A DNA stretch of 64,000 bases. Origin: Candidatus Mycobacterium wuenschmannii. GTDB lineage: Bacteria > Actinomycetota > Actinomycetes > Mycobacteriales > Mycobacteriaceae. Where the stretch lies: contig NZ_CP126981.1 in assembly GCF_030252325.1 (NCBI RefSeq), positions 2,480,001 to 2,544,000 of the forward strand. The letters are read 5' to 3'. The stretch's first letter is position 1. Each line of letters starts with the position of its first letter. The position numbers and the translations under genes are program-made. A model generated the notes under the pieces. It made no database searches. It was not told the origin of the DNA and was given only the letters and a program-made list of their open reading frames with translations. This document shows positions 1 to 7,799 of this stretch, in pieces.

Positions 1-760
1 CATCCGCGCTCGGCCCGACGGGCGGCTCCATCGCGACGCCGGCGAGCACCTGAAGCAGGTGGTTCTGCACGACGTCGCGCAACGTGCCGACGCTGTCGTA
101 GAAACTGCCGCGATCCTCGACGCCGAAGTCCTCGGCCATGGTGATCTGGATTTCGGAGATGCTGGTGCGGTTCCATATCTCGGCCAGCGCCAGGTTGCCG
201 AACCGCAGGTATTCCAGCTCGACGACCGGTTCCTTGCCGAGGAAGTGGTCTACTCGGAAGATCTGTTCCTCGTCGAGCACCGCGCGCAACCGGGAGTTCA
301 GCTCACCCGCCGACTTGAGGTCGTGCCCGAACGGCTTCTCTACCGCGACGCGGGACTTCCCCAGTAGCCCCGCCTGGGCCAGGTTCTCCACGATCGGCGC
401 GAACAGCGACGGCGGCATCTCCAGGTAGAACGTGCAGCGGCGGCCGGGACCGATCTGCTCGGCCAGCGCGCTGTAGAGCTTCGAGTCGGTGACGTCGCCG
501 TGCAGGTAGGACAGCCGCTTGGCGAACCGGTCGAAGACGTCGCGCTCGATCGTCTCGCCGGCACCCTCGATCGCCGCGCGGGCCCGGGTGATCAACTCGT
601 CGACGCCGATGTCGTCGCTGGCGACGCCGAGAATCGGGCACTCCAGCAAGCCGCGGCGCTCCAGACGGTAGAGCGCCTGGAAGGTCATCTTGCGAGCCAG
701 ATCGCCGGTGATTCCGAAAACCACCAGCAGATCTGAGGCTCCTGCGCCGGGTTCGGCCAA
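1..760 (-). CDS. zwf: Glucose-6-phosphate dehydrogenase, C-terminus beyond window edge
   Basis: Oxidises glucose 6-phosphate to 6-phosphogluconolactone with NAD(P)+, the entry step of the oxidative pentose phosphate pathway (cytosol). About 253 residues are visible. The Rossmann motif VFGITGDLARK lies near residues 14-24 and the catalytic segment RVDHFLGKE near 169-177 (Asp171, His172, Lys176). I place the start at a TTG (760) because a GGAGG ribosome-binding site sits 6 bases upstream; the GTG at 770 opens a different, non-coding frame. The gene runs off the window at base 1. It is transcribed divergently from the cyclase gene. By position it would be the zwf1-type copy; family assignment is firm. 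Confidence 0.95.
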   Translation of the reverse strand, partial: MAEPGAGASDLLVVFGITGDLARKMTFQALYRLERRGLLECPILGVASDDIGVDELITRARAAIEGAGETIERDVFDRFAKRLSYLHGDVTDSKLYSALAEQIGPGRRCTFYLEMPPSLFAPIVENLAQAGLLGKSRVAVEKPFGHDLKSAGELNSRLRAVLDEEQIFRVDHFLGKEPVVELEYLRFGNLALAEIWNRTSISEIQITMAEDFGVEDRGSFYDSVGTLRDVVQNHLLQVLAGVAMEPPVGPSAD

Positions 761-1021
761 TCGGGACCTCCACGAGTTATTCGACTCGGCTCCCGCCGTG
801 GCCAGGTACAACCCTAAACACTGCGGATCGGCGCGACAACCGGAGATCATGCTGCGTAGCCGCTGGCAGTCACCGTCAAACCCGCTGGTAGAAGAATTCG
901 CGGAAGGTACACGCTCAGTTGACCTTTCGCGCACCTGCCGGTTGAGCGCGCCGACGACACTCTCTGGCCAATTCGGCGGGGCCGCCACGAAAGTCGCCGC
1001 GGATCAGGAAAGATCCATGAC

Positions 1022-1810
1022 ATGCCCGACCACATCATGGTGTACGCGTTGGCCGCCGTGACGCTCATCGAGGCCGTGGCGATCGGCGTGCTGTGGCGGC
1101 TGTGGTCGCGAAGCAAGGCAATCGTCGAGGAGCTGCAGCGGCAACCCGATCTGTTGAGCTTCGGTTCCAAGGCGGTCAAGACCGTGTGGGAGACCGCGAA
1201 CCTGGTGCGCAAGGAGGGGTTCGGCGCCGCGGTGCGCAGTTCGATCGAAGACCTGGCCGACTGGGCCGAAGTCGAACGTCCCGACCTGGCGCGGGTGACC
1301 CACGACGGCAAGTTCGCGATCCTGTTCTCCGACATCGAGGAGTCCACCGCGCTCAACGAACGCGTCGGCGACCGGGCCTGGGTGCGACTCATCGGCGAGC
1401 ACGACAAGCAGGTCCGCAAGCTGGTCAAGGCGCACGCTGGGCACGTGGTGAAGAGCCAGGGCGACGGCTTCATGATCGCTTTCGGCCGCGCCGAGGAGGC
1501 GGTGCGCTGCGGCATCGACATGCAGGATGCGCTGCACCGTGACGCACACCGTAAGCGCCGCAACGGAATTCGGGTTCGGATCGGCGTTCACGTCGGACGG
1601 TCGGTGCGCCGCGGTGACGACCTGTTCGGCCGAAACGTCGCGATGGCGGCGCGGGTGGCCGCAGAGGCTTGCGGCGGTGAGGTTTTGGTGAGCTCGACGG
1701 TGCGCGACGCGCTCGGCGACTGCGACGATCTCGAGTTCGACGGTGGCCGTGAGGCCGAACTGAAAGGCTTCGCCGGCACCCACCGGCTGTATGCCGTCGC
1801 CGCGGCCTGA
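1022..1810 (+). CDS. Membrane-anchored class III adenylyl cyclase
   Basis: Predicted to make cAMP from ATP at the membrane. It has 262 residues: one N-terminal transmembrane helix (about 4-27), a linker, and one class III cyclase domain (about 92-260). Catalytic positions are visible: metal-binding Asp104 (FSDIEES) and Asp148 (QGDGF), adenine-selecting Lys144 and Asp200, and the Asn205/Arg211 transition-state pair (NVAMAAR). With a single catalytic domain it should act as a homodimer. The ATG at 1022 follows an AGGAAAG sequence; the ATG at 1018 is out of frame. Its stop lay only 5 bp from the convergent stop of the small membrane gene before the IS481 element landed between them. Confidence 0.88.
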   Translation: MPDHIMVYALAAVTLIEAVAIGVLWRLWSRSKAIVEELQRQPDLLSFGSKAVKTVWETANLVRKEGFGAAVRSSIEDLADWAEVERPDLARVTHDGKFAILFSDIEESTALNERVGDRAWVRLIGEHDKQVRKLVKAHAGHVVKSQGDGFMIAFGRAEEAVRCGIDMQDALHRDAHRKRRNGIRVRIGVHVGRSVRRGDDLFGRNVAMAARVAAEACGGEVLVSSTVRDALGDCDDLEFDGGREAELKGFAGTHRLYAVAAA

Positions 1811-1815
1811 AGCGT

Positions 1816-1819
1816 CTAG
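1816..1819. repeat. Left target-site duplication of the IS481 element (CTAG)
   Basis: The four bases CTAG precede the left end of the element and are repeated at 2908-2911 after the right end. CTAG is the preferred target core reported for IS481-family elements. Removing the element and one copy restores a 5-bp gap between two convergent stop codons. Confidence 0.8.
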
Positions 1820-1861
1820 TTGTACTCGGCGGACACGTTGGTGACGGTTGTTGATTGAGAG

Positions 1862-1919
1862 GAGGACCTCCGGGCTTAGTGGAGATATCTGACGTCTTCA
1901 CGACCACACGGAGGTCCTC
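1862..1919 (+). promoter_or_regulatory. Hairpin sequestering the transposase ribosome-binding site
   Basis: GAGGACCTCCG at 1862-1872 is the exact reverse complement of CGGAGGTCCTC at 1909-1919, and the GTG start of the transposase is the very next base (1920). The right arm contains the GGAGG Shine-Dalgarno. In a transcript reading through from outside, the 11-bp stem would hide the ribosome-binding site. In a transcript starting inside the 36-nt loop the left arm would be absent. Such start-masking stems are known from other insertion sequences; its action here is inferred. Confidence 0.6.
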
Positions 1920-2897
1920 GTGTCCCACGCTAATGCCCGTTTGACCGTTCACGGCCGCGCTTTGCTCGTCGATCGAATCATCGGTGGTCGACGACCGGTT
2001 GCCCATGTCGCGGCCGAACTGGGTGTTTCACGACAGTGCGCGCATCGCTGGGTGCGGCGTTTCCGCGAGCTCGGATCGGCGGGTTTGGCGGATCGATCGT
2101 CACGGCCGCAGCGGTGCCCGCGCCGTACGGCACCCGAGATCGAAGCTCAGGTGATCGCCCTGCGTCTGCGCGAGCGCCGCGGCCAAGACTGGATCGGGGC
2201 CGAGCTTGGAGTCTCGCCGCGCACCGTCAGTACGATCCTGCGACGCCACCAGGTGCCGTATCTGCGTGACTGTGATCCGCTCACCGGCACACCAATCCGC
2301 GCATCGAAAACCACCGCGGTCCGCTATGAACGAGCACGACCTGGCGAGCTAATCCATATGGACGTCAAAAAGATTGGCCGCATCCCGGCCGGCGGTGGAT
2401 GGAAGGCCAACGGCCGGGCTGCCGGAGATACCTACGCCCACAAGGTCGCCGGCACCGGATTCGATTACGTGCACTCAGCTGTCGATGACCACTCCCGTTT
2501 GGCGTATTCCGAGATCCTTGCTGACGAGAAAGGCCAAACGTGCGCGGCGTTTCTCACCCGGGCCGCCACGTATTTCGCGGCGTACGGCGTCACCAGCATC
2601 GAGCGCGTCATCACCGACAACCACTTCAGTTACCGGCGATCAGCCGCCGTGGCCGACGTGATCGCCTCGCTCAATGCCACGCACAAATTCATCCGTCCGC
2701 ATTGCCCTTGGCAGAACGGCAAAGTCGAGCGCTTCAACCGAACCCTGCAAACCGAATGGGCCTACCACCAGATCTTCACCACCAATGACGCCCGCAGCGC
2801 AGCCCTTGCCCCCTGGCTTGACCACTACAACAATCAACGACGCCACACAGCACTCGGAGGCCAACCCCCGATCAGCCGACTGACAACAACGTCTTAG
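1920..2897 (+). CDS. IS481-family transposase
   Basis: DDE-type transposase of 325 residues that would cut and rejoin the element ends. A helix-turn-helix lies near residues 20-45 (AHVAAELGVSRQCAHRWV), followed by a linker and an RNase H-fold integrase core. The triad is visible as Asp in SAVDDHSR, Asp in VITDNHF and Glu in NGKVERFNRTL. The start is GTG, directly after the stem that contains GGAGG. The C-terminal codons and TAG overlap the right inverted repeat, as is common in compact IS elements. The frame is uninterrupted. Confidence 0.95.
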   Translation: MSHANARLTVHGRALLVDRIIGGRRPVAHVAAELGVSRQCAHRWVRRFRELGSAGLADRSSRPQRCPRRTAPEIEAQVIALRLRERRGQDWIGAELGVSPRTVSTILRRHQVPYLRDCDPLTGTPIRASKTTAVRYERARPGELIHMDVKKIGRIPAGGGWKANGRAAGDTYAHKVAGTGFDYVHSAVDDHSRLAYSEILADEKGQTCAAFLTRAATYFAAYGVTSIERVITDNHFSYRRSAAVADVIASLNATHKFIRPHCPWQNGKVERFNRTLQTEWAYHQIFTTNDARSAALAPWLDHYNNQRRHTALGGQPPISRLTTTS

Positions 2898-2907
2898 CCG
2901 AGTACAG

Positions 2908-2911
2908 CTAG
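2908..2911. repeat. Right target-site duplication (CTAG) carrying a host stop codon
   Basis: Second copy of the CTAG duplication. Its first three bases read on the minus strand are the TAG stop codon of the small membrane protein at 2908-3066, so the insertion left that gene full length. Confidence 0.8.
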
Positions 2912-3066
2912 TCGTCGCCGGCCTCGGCCAGGCGCTGCTGCAGGCGGTCGCGGATCTCGTTGGGCGTGTAGGCCCGCCGCCGCCGTTGGTCGCGGACGAC
3001 CAGCACGCCACCGGCCGCCACTCCGACAACTCCGGCCAATCCCAGCAACTTCCAGACGGTGCGCAT
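2908..3066 (-). CDS. Small single-pass membrane protein, 52 residues
   Basis: Unrecognised function. The product has an N-terminal hydrophobic helix (about residues 4-24, rich in Gly/Val/Leu), then a basic stretch with four Arg in a row and a charged tail ending in EAGDD. This resembles the short conserved mycobacterial membrane proteins often overlooked because of size. No clear Shine-Dalgarno precedes the ATG. The TAG stop is formed by the right CTAG duplication of the IS481 element, so the gene remains intact although an IS abuts its last base. Confidence 0.6.
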   Translation of the reverse strand: MRTVWKLLGLAGVVGVAAGGVLVVRDQRRRRAYTPNEIRDRLQQRLAEAGDD

Positions 3067-3141
3067 CGACCCAGATTATTCATGATCGGGGTTATTCGCG
3101 ACTGCATCCCGGCGGGGTGGGTATGTGCATATGGTTCGGTA

Positions 3142-3837
3142 GTGGATACGCACACCGTGACCGTGAGCCAAGCCCTCGAGCAAACCAGGACCGGCGACGT
3201 CTGGCTGTTCCGCGGGCATTCCGGACCCGACCGCGCGATCCAGACGATGTCCAACAGCCCGGTCAATCACGTCGGCATGACCGTCGCGATCGAGGACCTG
3301 CCGCCGCTGATGTGGCACGCCGAATTGGGCGACAAGCTGACCGACGTCTGGACTGCCACCAACCACCGCGGCGTGCAACTCAACGACGCGCGTGACGCTG
3401 TCGAGCGGTGGCTGAAGCAGTACGGGCAGCGGGCCTGGTTCCGACAGATGACGCCGGATATCGACCACGCCCAGGAGAATCGGTTGTTGAAGGTGATCGC
3501 GCGGATGGATGGCACGCCGTTCCCGTCTACCACCCGGCTCACGCTGCGGTGGCTGCGCGGTCAGCTGCCGACCCGGTATGACTGGGTGCGCGGAATCCCG
3601 TGGATCGACGCCAAAGTTCGGGAGTCGACCCGGCGGCGGCGGGCTGAGCAGCGCAGCGGGCGCTTCGAATCCGCCTACTGCGCAGAGACGGTCGCCGTCA
3701 CCTACGAGGAGATGGGTCTCATCGAGACCGAGAAGCGGACGAATTGGTTTGATCCGGGCCGGTTTTGGAGCGGTGACGATCTGCCGCTGATCGCGCCGTA
3801 TCGCCTGGGTCGTGAGATCGCGGTCGTTGCAGACTGA
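3142..3837 (+). CDS. Permuted papain-like (YiiX/NlpC-P60 type) protein
   Basis: A 231-residue protein with the features of circularly permuted papain-fold amidases: an early Gly-Asp-Val-Trp-Leu-Phe strand, the proposed catalytic His43 in NHVGM, and the proposed nucleophile Cys180 in AYCAETVA, so His comes before Cys in the chain. Members are thought to cleave amide or thioester bonds; the substrate here is unknown and no signal peptide is seen. I chose GTG 3142 because it precedes the first well-formed segment; upstream in-frame sequence runs into the neighbouring small gene. The 3' end overlaps the convergent membrane-protein gene by 119 bases. Confidence 0.72.
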   Translation: MDTHTVTVSQALEQTRTGDVWLFRGHSGPDRAIQTMSNSPVNHVGMTVAIEDLPPLMWHAELGDKLTDVWTATNHRGVQLNDARDAVERWLKQYGQRAWFRQMTPDIDHAQENRLLKVIARMDGTPFPSTTRLTLRWLRGQLPTRYDWVRGIPWIDAKVRESTRRRRAEQRSGRFESAYCAETVAVTYEEMGLIETEKRTNWFDPGRFWSGDDLPLIAPYRLGREIAVVAD

Positions 3838-4825
3838 CCGCCCACACCGCGAGTGCCAGACACCCCGCCGCGTAAGGCAGGTTCCCGGTCGGCGGAAGCG
3901 CCGTGATCCAGAGTGCCGCCAGCACAACGAGGTACAGCGGCCCGAAGACGCGAACGAGCCCGCTGGGCTCCGGCGTTACGTTCCGTGACTGGCCGATCAG
4001 CGCCGGCAACGCGACCACGGCGACGGCCGCCAACTCGACGGTGAATAGCGCGGCCTGCACCGCGGTGTGCGGGTGCGGGCCGCCGAACAACGACGTCGGA
4101 ATGCTCAGCACGGCGATGCCGACCGGTACCAGCGCGCCGGCGAGCACCGTCCGCCCCACCCGATGGGGCCCTTGGACCAGTCGCAGCACGAGCACCGTGA
4201 CGACGATGGGACCGAGGGTGGCGAAAATGAACACGCTTGTCATCGGCACCGCGGTCAGCATCGGGTGATTGATCGGGTTGGCGGTGTTCCATGCCCACCA
4301 ATGCAATTGGGGCCCGAGTTGGTCGAAGATCTCGTAGAAGCAGTGGTGGACGAAGCCGACGCAGACGGCGCCGACGATGATCCCCCGATCGCGAAACACC
4401 CCCAGGCCGCGGACGATCTCGTAGGCCACGCTGACCACGGCCGGGTACAGCGCGACGATGTAGAGCGGCAGCCGGTCGAACAGGAAGTCGACGGTGAAGA
4501 CGTTGTGCACGAACACGATTCCCAGCTGGTCCTCGATCCCGAAGACGTTCGGGAAGTACAGCGGGACCTCGATGACGAACAGGTAGACGACCGTGGCGAA
4601 CCAGAGTGCGAGGTTGGTCGGATCGCCGTGGCGGCGAAGCCGACGGATGGCGTGCACCAGCGCCAGCACCGCGCCGGTGACCATCATGAACTCCACGACG
4701 GGCAGCGTCAGGTTGGTCAGGTGCAGCGGATTGCGCAGGTGGACGAGCGCCGGAGCGTGCCGGCAGCTGAAATGACCCAGCGGACCGGCGATCTCGTCGA
4801 ACGCCGCGGTGCACTGCTGGGCCAT
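3719..4825 (-). CDS. Polytopic membrane protein of unknown function
   Basis: A 368-residue protein with about eight hydrophobic segments, many conserved-looking aromatic and His residues between them (for example FVHHCFYEIFDQ) and a polar Arg/Ser-rich tail. I do not recognise a family. Its ATG overlaps the TGA of the upstream hydrolase-like gene by one base (TGATG), so the two are probably translated together. The last 119 bases are antisense to the papain-like gene, which makes the final 35 or so residues less certain. Confidence 0.7.
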   Translation of the reverse strand: MAQQCTAAFDEIAGPLGHFSCRHAPALVHLRNPLHLTNLTLPVVEFMMVTGAVLALVHAIRRLRRHGDPTNLALWFATVVYLFVIEVPLYFPNVFGIEDQLGIVFVHNVFTVDFLFDRLPLYIVALYPAVVSVAYEIVRGLGVFRDRGIIVGAVCVGFVHHCFYEIFDQLGPQLHWWAWNTANPINHPMLTAVPMTSVFIFATLGPIVVTVLVLRLVQGPHRVGRTVLAGALVPVGIAVLSIPTSLFGGPHPHTAVQAALFTVELAAVAVVALPALIGQSRNVTPEPSGLVRVFGPLYLVVLAALWITALPPTGNLPYAAGCLALAVWAVSLQRPRSHDPGDTARSAADRHRSKTGPDQTNSSASRSR

Positions 4826-5733
4826 CAGGACGCGGCCCGACCGGTGTACCAATGCGTCACGTCGCCGCCGCCGTTCCAGCGCTCGAACCACGCGTCGGCG
4901 AAGCGCGGCAGCGGCTGGTGCTCCGGGTTGTGATAGGGCGTCTGGCTCAACAAGACTCGGCTCACGGCGCGGAAACGCTGCAGGCGGGGCACGGTGGCGA
5001 AGGCGTTGGGAATCGTCGAGCGCTCCCGGGCCAGCCTGGCGCGCAGACCCTGTTTCAGCCCGAACGTCGGCAGCAGTGTCCGGGCATCGACCTTGCGGTC
5101 CGCCTCGGGTACGTGGGCGTTCACACCGTCGGCGATGATCCGCGTCACCTCGATGAGGTGGCGAAAGATTCTGGGCAGGGCGCGAATCCGATACCAGTTG
5201 TCGCCCACCACGGAGTCGTAGATGACCAGGGCCGAACTCCGGTGTTCCACCTCTTCGACGAAGTGCCACAGGAACAACGACGCGACCCGCTCGTCGCCCG
5301 GGCGGAACAGCGTCGCCTCGTTGTCGAGCAACATCTTGAAGCTCGGGGTGAACGTGGCCTCCAGGTCGGCGATGTAGGCCAGCCGGTACTTCAGCGGGGT
5401 GGTGCTGGTGACCTCGTCGAAGCTGACGGTCGCGGCGTCAAAGGTGGTCTGCAGTCCGGGGTATCGCTTGACGAGCGCCGAGACATGCTTGCGGTGCGTG
5501 CTGGAGTGCTGGGCCTCCTGTCGCAGGAACGCCGTCGCCTCGGCGGCCACCTGCGGGTCAGTGATCAGCGGCTTGGCTTCCTGGACGGCGGCGACGATGA
5601 ATTGCTCGAAGCAGATCGCGATGATCGACGTCGCGTTCATGAAGAACGAGAACCGCGGGTTGGCCGGGTTCCACTCCCAGGGCACGTCGCCGGTGAAGTC
5701 GAACTTCGGGCGGCGAACTTCGAGGGCTGTCAT
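4825..5733 (-). CDS. Predicted metal-dependent hydrolase (PF10118-like)
   Basis: A 302-residue helical protein resembling the PF10118 predicted metal-dependent hydrolase family. Two carboxylate-histidine motifs, RQEAQHS and HFVEEVEHRS, look like metal ligands of the ferritin-like type. The ATG at 5733 is preceded by GGAG at 7 bases and is preferred over a GTG 24 bases upstream. It is divergent from a TetR regulator and is followed, with a one-base overlap, by the membrane protein, which suggests a small TetR-controlled unit. Substrate unknown. Confidence 0.75.
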   Translation of the reverse strand: MTALEVRRPKFDFTGDVPWEWNPANPRFSFFMNATSIIAICFEQFIVAAVQEAKPLITDPQVAAEATAFLRQEAQHSSTHRKHVSALVKRYPGLQTTFDAATVSFDEVTSTTPLKYRLAYIADLEATFTPSFKMLLDNEATLFRPGDERVASLFLWHFVEEVEHRSSALVIYDSVVGDNWYRIRALPRIFRHLIEVTRIIADGVNAHVPEADRKVDARTLLPTFGLKQGLRARLARERSTIPNAFATVPRLQRFRAVSRVLLSQTPYHNPEHQPLPRFADAWFERWNGGGDVTHWYTGRAAS

Positions 5734-5768
5734 CAACGCTCCAGTCGGTAATTGCACACAATGCTCAG

Positions 5769-5789
5769 GAATGTGTCATGTGTGTATTC
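5769..5789. promoter_or_regulatory. Possible TetR operator between divergent genes
   Basis: The 21-bp stretch GAAT(13 bases)ATTC has matching ends and GTGT-rich inner half-sites, and lies in the 87-bp gap between the regulator and its divergent neighbour. TetR proteins usually bind imperfect palindromes in such gaps. The internal symmetry is weak. Confidence 0.3.
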
Positions 5790-5820
5790 TTGGCTCAACG
5801 AAGCGGGAGAGTCAAGGCTG

Positions 5821-6438
5821 ATGGGACGCAAAGGCTGGGCGGGGTCGCCGCCGGCGGACGACGCGGAGGCGCGCAAGCGAATCGTCGACGCGGCGTTGCG
5901 GCAGGTCGACCGCCGAGGCGCGGCGCACACCACGGTGGCTGACATCGCCGATGCGCTGGGGATCACCCGGCGGACCGTGTACCGCTACTTCGCCGGCACC
6001 GAGGAGCTGTTCACCGCGGTCGCAGAGGTGGCACTCGGCAGCTTCGTCGCGCAGATCGACCGACTGGTGGCCGACCTCGACGTCGCCAGCCAGCTCGTCG
6101 AGGTCGTCGCGCACATCGTCGAGCGGCTGCCACACGAACCGCAGCTGGTGCTGCTGCTGGCCAACGACCGCTCCAACACGTTCAGCCGCGCGATGTTGAC
6201 GCCCGAGGTCATCGAACGATGCCGGGCGATCCTGCATCATGCCCAGATCGACTGGGATCAACTGGGTTTCGACGACGCGACCATCGACGAGTTGATCGAG
6301 TTCCTGCTGCGGATGATTCAGTCGATGGTCATCGCGCCACCGGATCCGCCACGTTCGGCGGGCGAACTGCGCGGCTACCTCCGCCGCTGGGTCGGCCCGG
6401 CACTATCGCCTCCGGGCAGTGTCAGCTCCAGAACTTAG
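5821..6438 (+). CDS. TetR-family transcriptional regulator
   Basis: A 205-residue regulator with the TetR helix-turn-helix near residues 20-65 (TTVADIADALGITRRTVYRYF) and a C-terminal helical ligand domain with no recognisable specificity. It probably represses the divergent hydrolase/membrane pair and itself. I used ATG 5821; an in-frame ATG at 5752 would place the start beyond the candidate operator and inside the divergent promoter. The 3' end overlaps the convergent VOC gene by 17 bases. Confidence 0.88.
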   Translation: MGRKGWAGSPPADDAEARKRIVDAALRQVDRRGAAHTTVADIADALGITRRTVYRYFAGTEELFTAVAEVALGSFVAQIDRLVADLDVASQLVEVVAHIVERLPHEPQLVLLLANDRSNTFSRAMLTPEVIERCRAILHHAQIDWDQLGFDDATIDELIEFLLRMIQSMVIAPPDPPRSAGELRGYLRRWVGPALSPPGSVSSRT

Positions 6439-6820
6439 CCCGGGCCTCGTCCGTCACCGGGGTGAACAGATTGACGAGATTGCCGTCCGGATCCCGAAAC
6501 AGCAGCGCGCGGTTGCCCCACGGCATGGTCGTCGGCGCCGTCACGACCTCACCGACATGGGGACGCAGGCGCTCGTACTCGGCATCCACGTCGTCGACGA
6601 GGAACTCGATGATCGCGCTACGGTTGGCGGCCGGCTCGGCAGACCCGGCGCCGAACAGCGGCACGGTCTTCTCGCTGCCGATCGCCAAAGTGCCGACGTC
6701 AGTAGGTATCTCGGCGAACAGCTCGTTGCCCCACACCGCGGGCGTCTGCGTCACCTGCTCGTAGAAGTCAACGAGTTGCTGCACGTCGGCGGTGATGAGC
6801 CGAGTCGATACGAATGTCAT
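6422..6820 (-). CDS. VOC (glyoxalase/dioxygenase-fold) protein
   Basis: A 132-residue protein with the two beta-alpha-beta-beta-beta modules of the vicinal oxygen chelate superfamily, ending in the characteristic FRDPDGNLVNLFTP strand. VOC members bind a divalent metal and act as lyases, dioxygenases or resistance proteins; the metal ligands are not complete enough here to name a reaction. The ATG at 6820 (MTFVSTRLI) begins the first strand; a GTG at 6850 would add ten residues. Confidence 0.8.
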   Translation of the reverse strand: MTFVSTRLITADVQQLVDFYEQVTQTPAVWGNELFAEIPTDVGTLAIGSEKTVPLFGAGSAEPAANRSAIIEFLVDDVDAEYERLRPHVGEVVTAPTTMPWGNRALLFRDPDGNLVNLFTPVTDEARAKFWS

Positions 6821-6859
6821 GCGGGCGATGTTAGGCGGCGCCTGTGACAAGAAAGCCCG

Positions 6860-7192
6860 TCAGATCGGCGTCCAGATCTTGTTGTTCCAGAAGCCCCAAG
6901 CGCGTGCGGTCATATTCCACATCACCTGGGCGCCCGGGGCCCACGGTGGCGGTGGAGGTTGCGGCGACGCCCAGGCCGGCGGTAGGCCCCACGGGCCGTT
7001 CCCTATCGGCCCACCCTGGCCGGCGGCGCGCTGCCAGTCATGGCACTGGTTCCAGTCCCAGTCGTAGATGCTGCCCCAGCTTTGGTCCCAAGGCTGGCCG
7101 GGACACCAGTGGAAGGCCGGTGGCGGGGCCGCGTTCGAAATCCCGCCGGCAAGTGCCAGCGCCGAGATCGCGACGAGCATCGCCCGCTTCAT
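6860..7192 (-). CDS. Trp-rich exported protein, paralogue A
   Basis: A 110-residue secreted protein: N-terminal signal peptide (MKRAMLVAISALALAGGISNA, cleavage after Ala) and a mature part with many Trp, Pro and Gly. It contains HWCPGQ followed by a WDWNQCHDW motif, also present in the protein at 8665-9030. Two Cys residues may pair. ATG 7192 is favoured over 7201 because GGGAG lies 9 bases upstream. Function unknown; this type is frequent in mycobacteria. Confidence 0.72.
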   Translation of the reverse strand: MKRAMLVAISALALAGGISNAAPPPAFHWCPGQPWDQSWGSIYDWDWNQCHDWQRAAGQGGPIGNGPWGLPPAWASPQPPPPPWAPGAQVMWNMTARAWGFWNNKIWTPI

Positions 7193-7238
7193 CGTCACCA
7201 TCTCCCAGAGTGTGCCCTAGTCAGACTCGGGCGCGGCG

Positions 7239-7754
7239 CTAAACCGCACGGCGGGCGGGAGGCGGCACCCACGACTGCAGCGTGCGACGGCCGATCAGCT
7301 GGCAATTGTGGGTGAAGGCCAGCTTCTTGGCCGCATCGGTGAACTCCTGGTTGCTGATGACGATGCTTCGCACGCAGTCGTGGTGCCGGGCGCCGGCGAC
7401 CACCTGCTGCACCGCGGCGACGCCGACCGGCCTGCCTAGACGCTTGCACTGGACCGCGATCGACGCGTCATCCCGCCGGGCGATCAGGTCGACGCCGTAA
7501 TCGCCGCTGGCCGGGGTGAACATCACGTCCCAGCCGGCGCGATGCAGGCGGGCCGCGACGTAGTCCTCGAAATCGGTTCCCGTCATGGCGTCGACCGCCG
7601 CCATGCCGTCCTTGGGCCGCCGCCGCTCGGCCGAGAGGACAACGGCGAGCAGCAATCCGACGGCGGCGCCCGCCAGACCCACCCCGACGCTGTGGGCGAC
7701 GAGGCCCGCAAAAATCCCGAAGTAGACCGGGAGGAACAGGTTGGTGATCGTCAT
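7239..7754 (-). CDS. Membrane-anchored Mrr-like restriction endonuclease domain protein
   Basis: A 171-residue protein with two hydrophobic helices (about residues 5-42) followed by a PD-(D/E)XK nuclease domain of the Mrr type. The core reads GDYGVDLIARRDDASIAVQCKR, with the Asp and the QxK signature; upstream TGTDFEDYVAARL is the usual helix with a conserved Glu. Such domains cut DNA, often methylated DNA. The N-terminal membrane anchor suggests a surveillance or repair role at the membrane rather than classical restriction. No partner methylase is nearby. Confidence 0.8.
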   Translation of the reverse strand: MTITNLFLPVYFGIFAGLVAHSVGVGLAGAAVGLLLAVVLSAERRRPKDGMAAVDAMTGTDFEDYVAARLHRAGWDVMFTPASGDYGVDLIARRDDASIAVQCKRLGRPVGVAAVQQVVAGARHHDCVRSIVISNQEFTDAAKKLAFTHNCQLIGRRTLQSWVPPPARRAV

Positions 7755-7799
7755 CTCGCGTCGATGGTAAAAGCGGCCACCGACATTCGCGGTGAGGAC

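Larger units (their letters stand above)
1820..2907 (+). mobile_element. Complete IS481-family insertion sequence, 1088 bp
   Basis: The ends are imperfect inverted repeats: left TTGTACTCGGC and right (reverse complement) CTGTACTCGGC, with similarity continuing inward through ACGTTG. The element holds one transposase gene with an intact catalytic triad, and its last codons and stop lie inside the right terminal repeat. A 4-bp CTAG duplication flanks it. A hairpin upstream of the transposase covers the ribosome-binding site. It therefore looks like an intact, possibly active copy. Exact outer base is uncertain by one because the target and terminal repeat share T/G at the junction. Confidence 0.88.

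Noticed and set aside
1820..2907. Second ORF or passenger gene inside the insertion sequence
   Set aside because: All other open readings are shadows of the transposase; the element has a single gene.
5752..5820. Longer TetR protein starting at ATG 5752
   Set aside because: The extra 23 residues are not TetR-like, overlap the divergent promoter, and include the candidate operator; ATG 5821 fits the family better.
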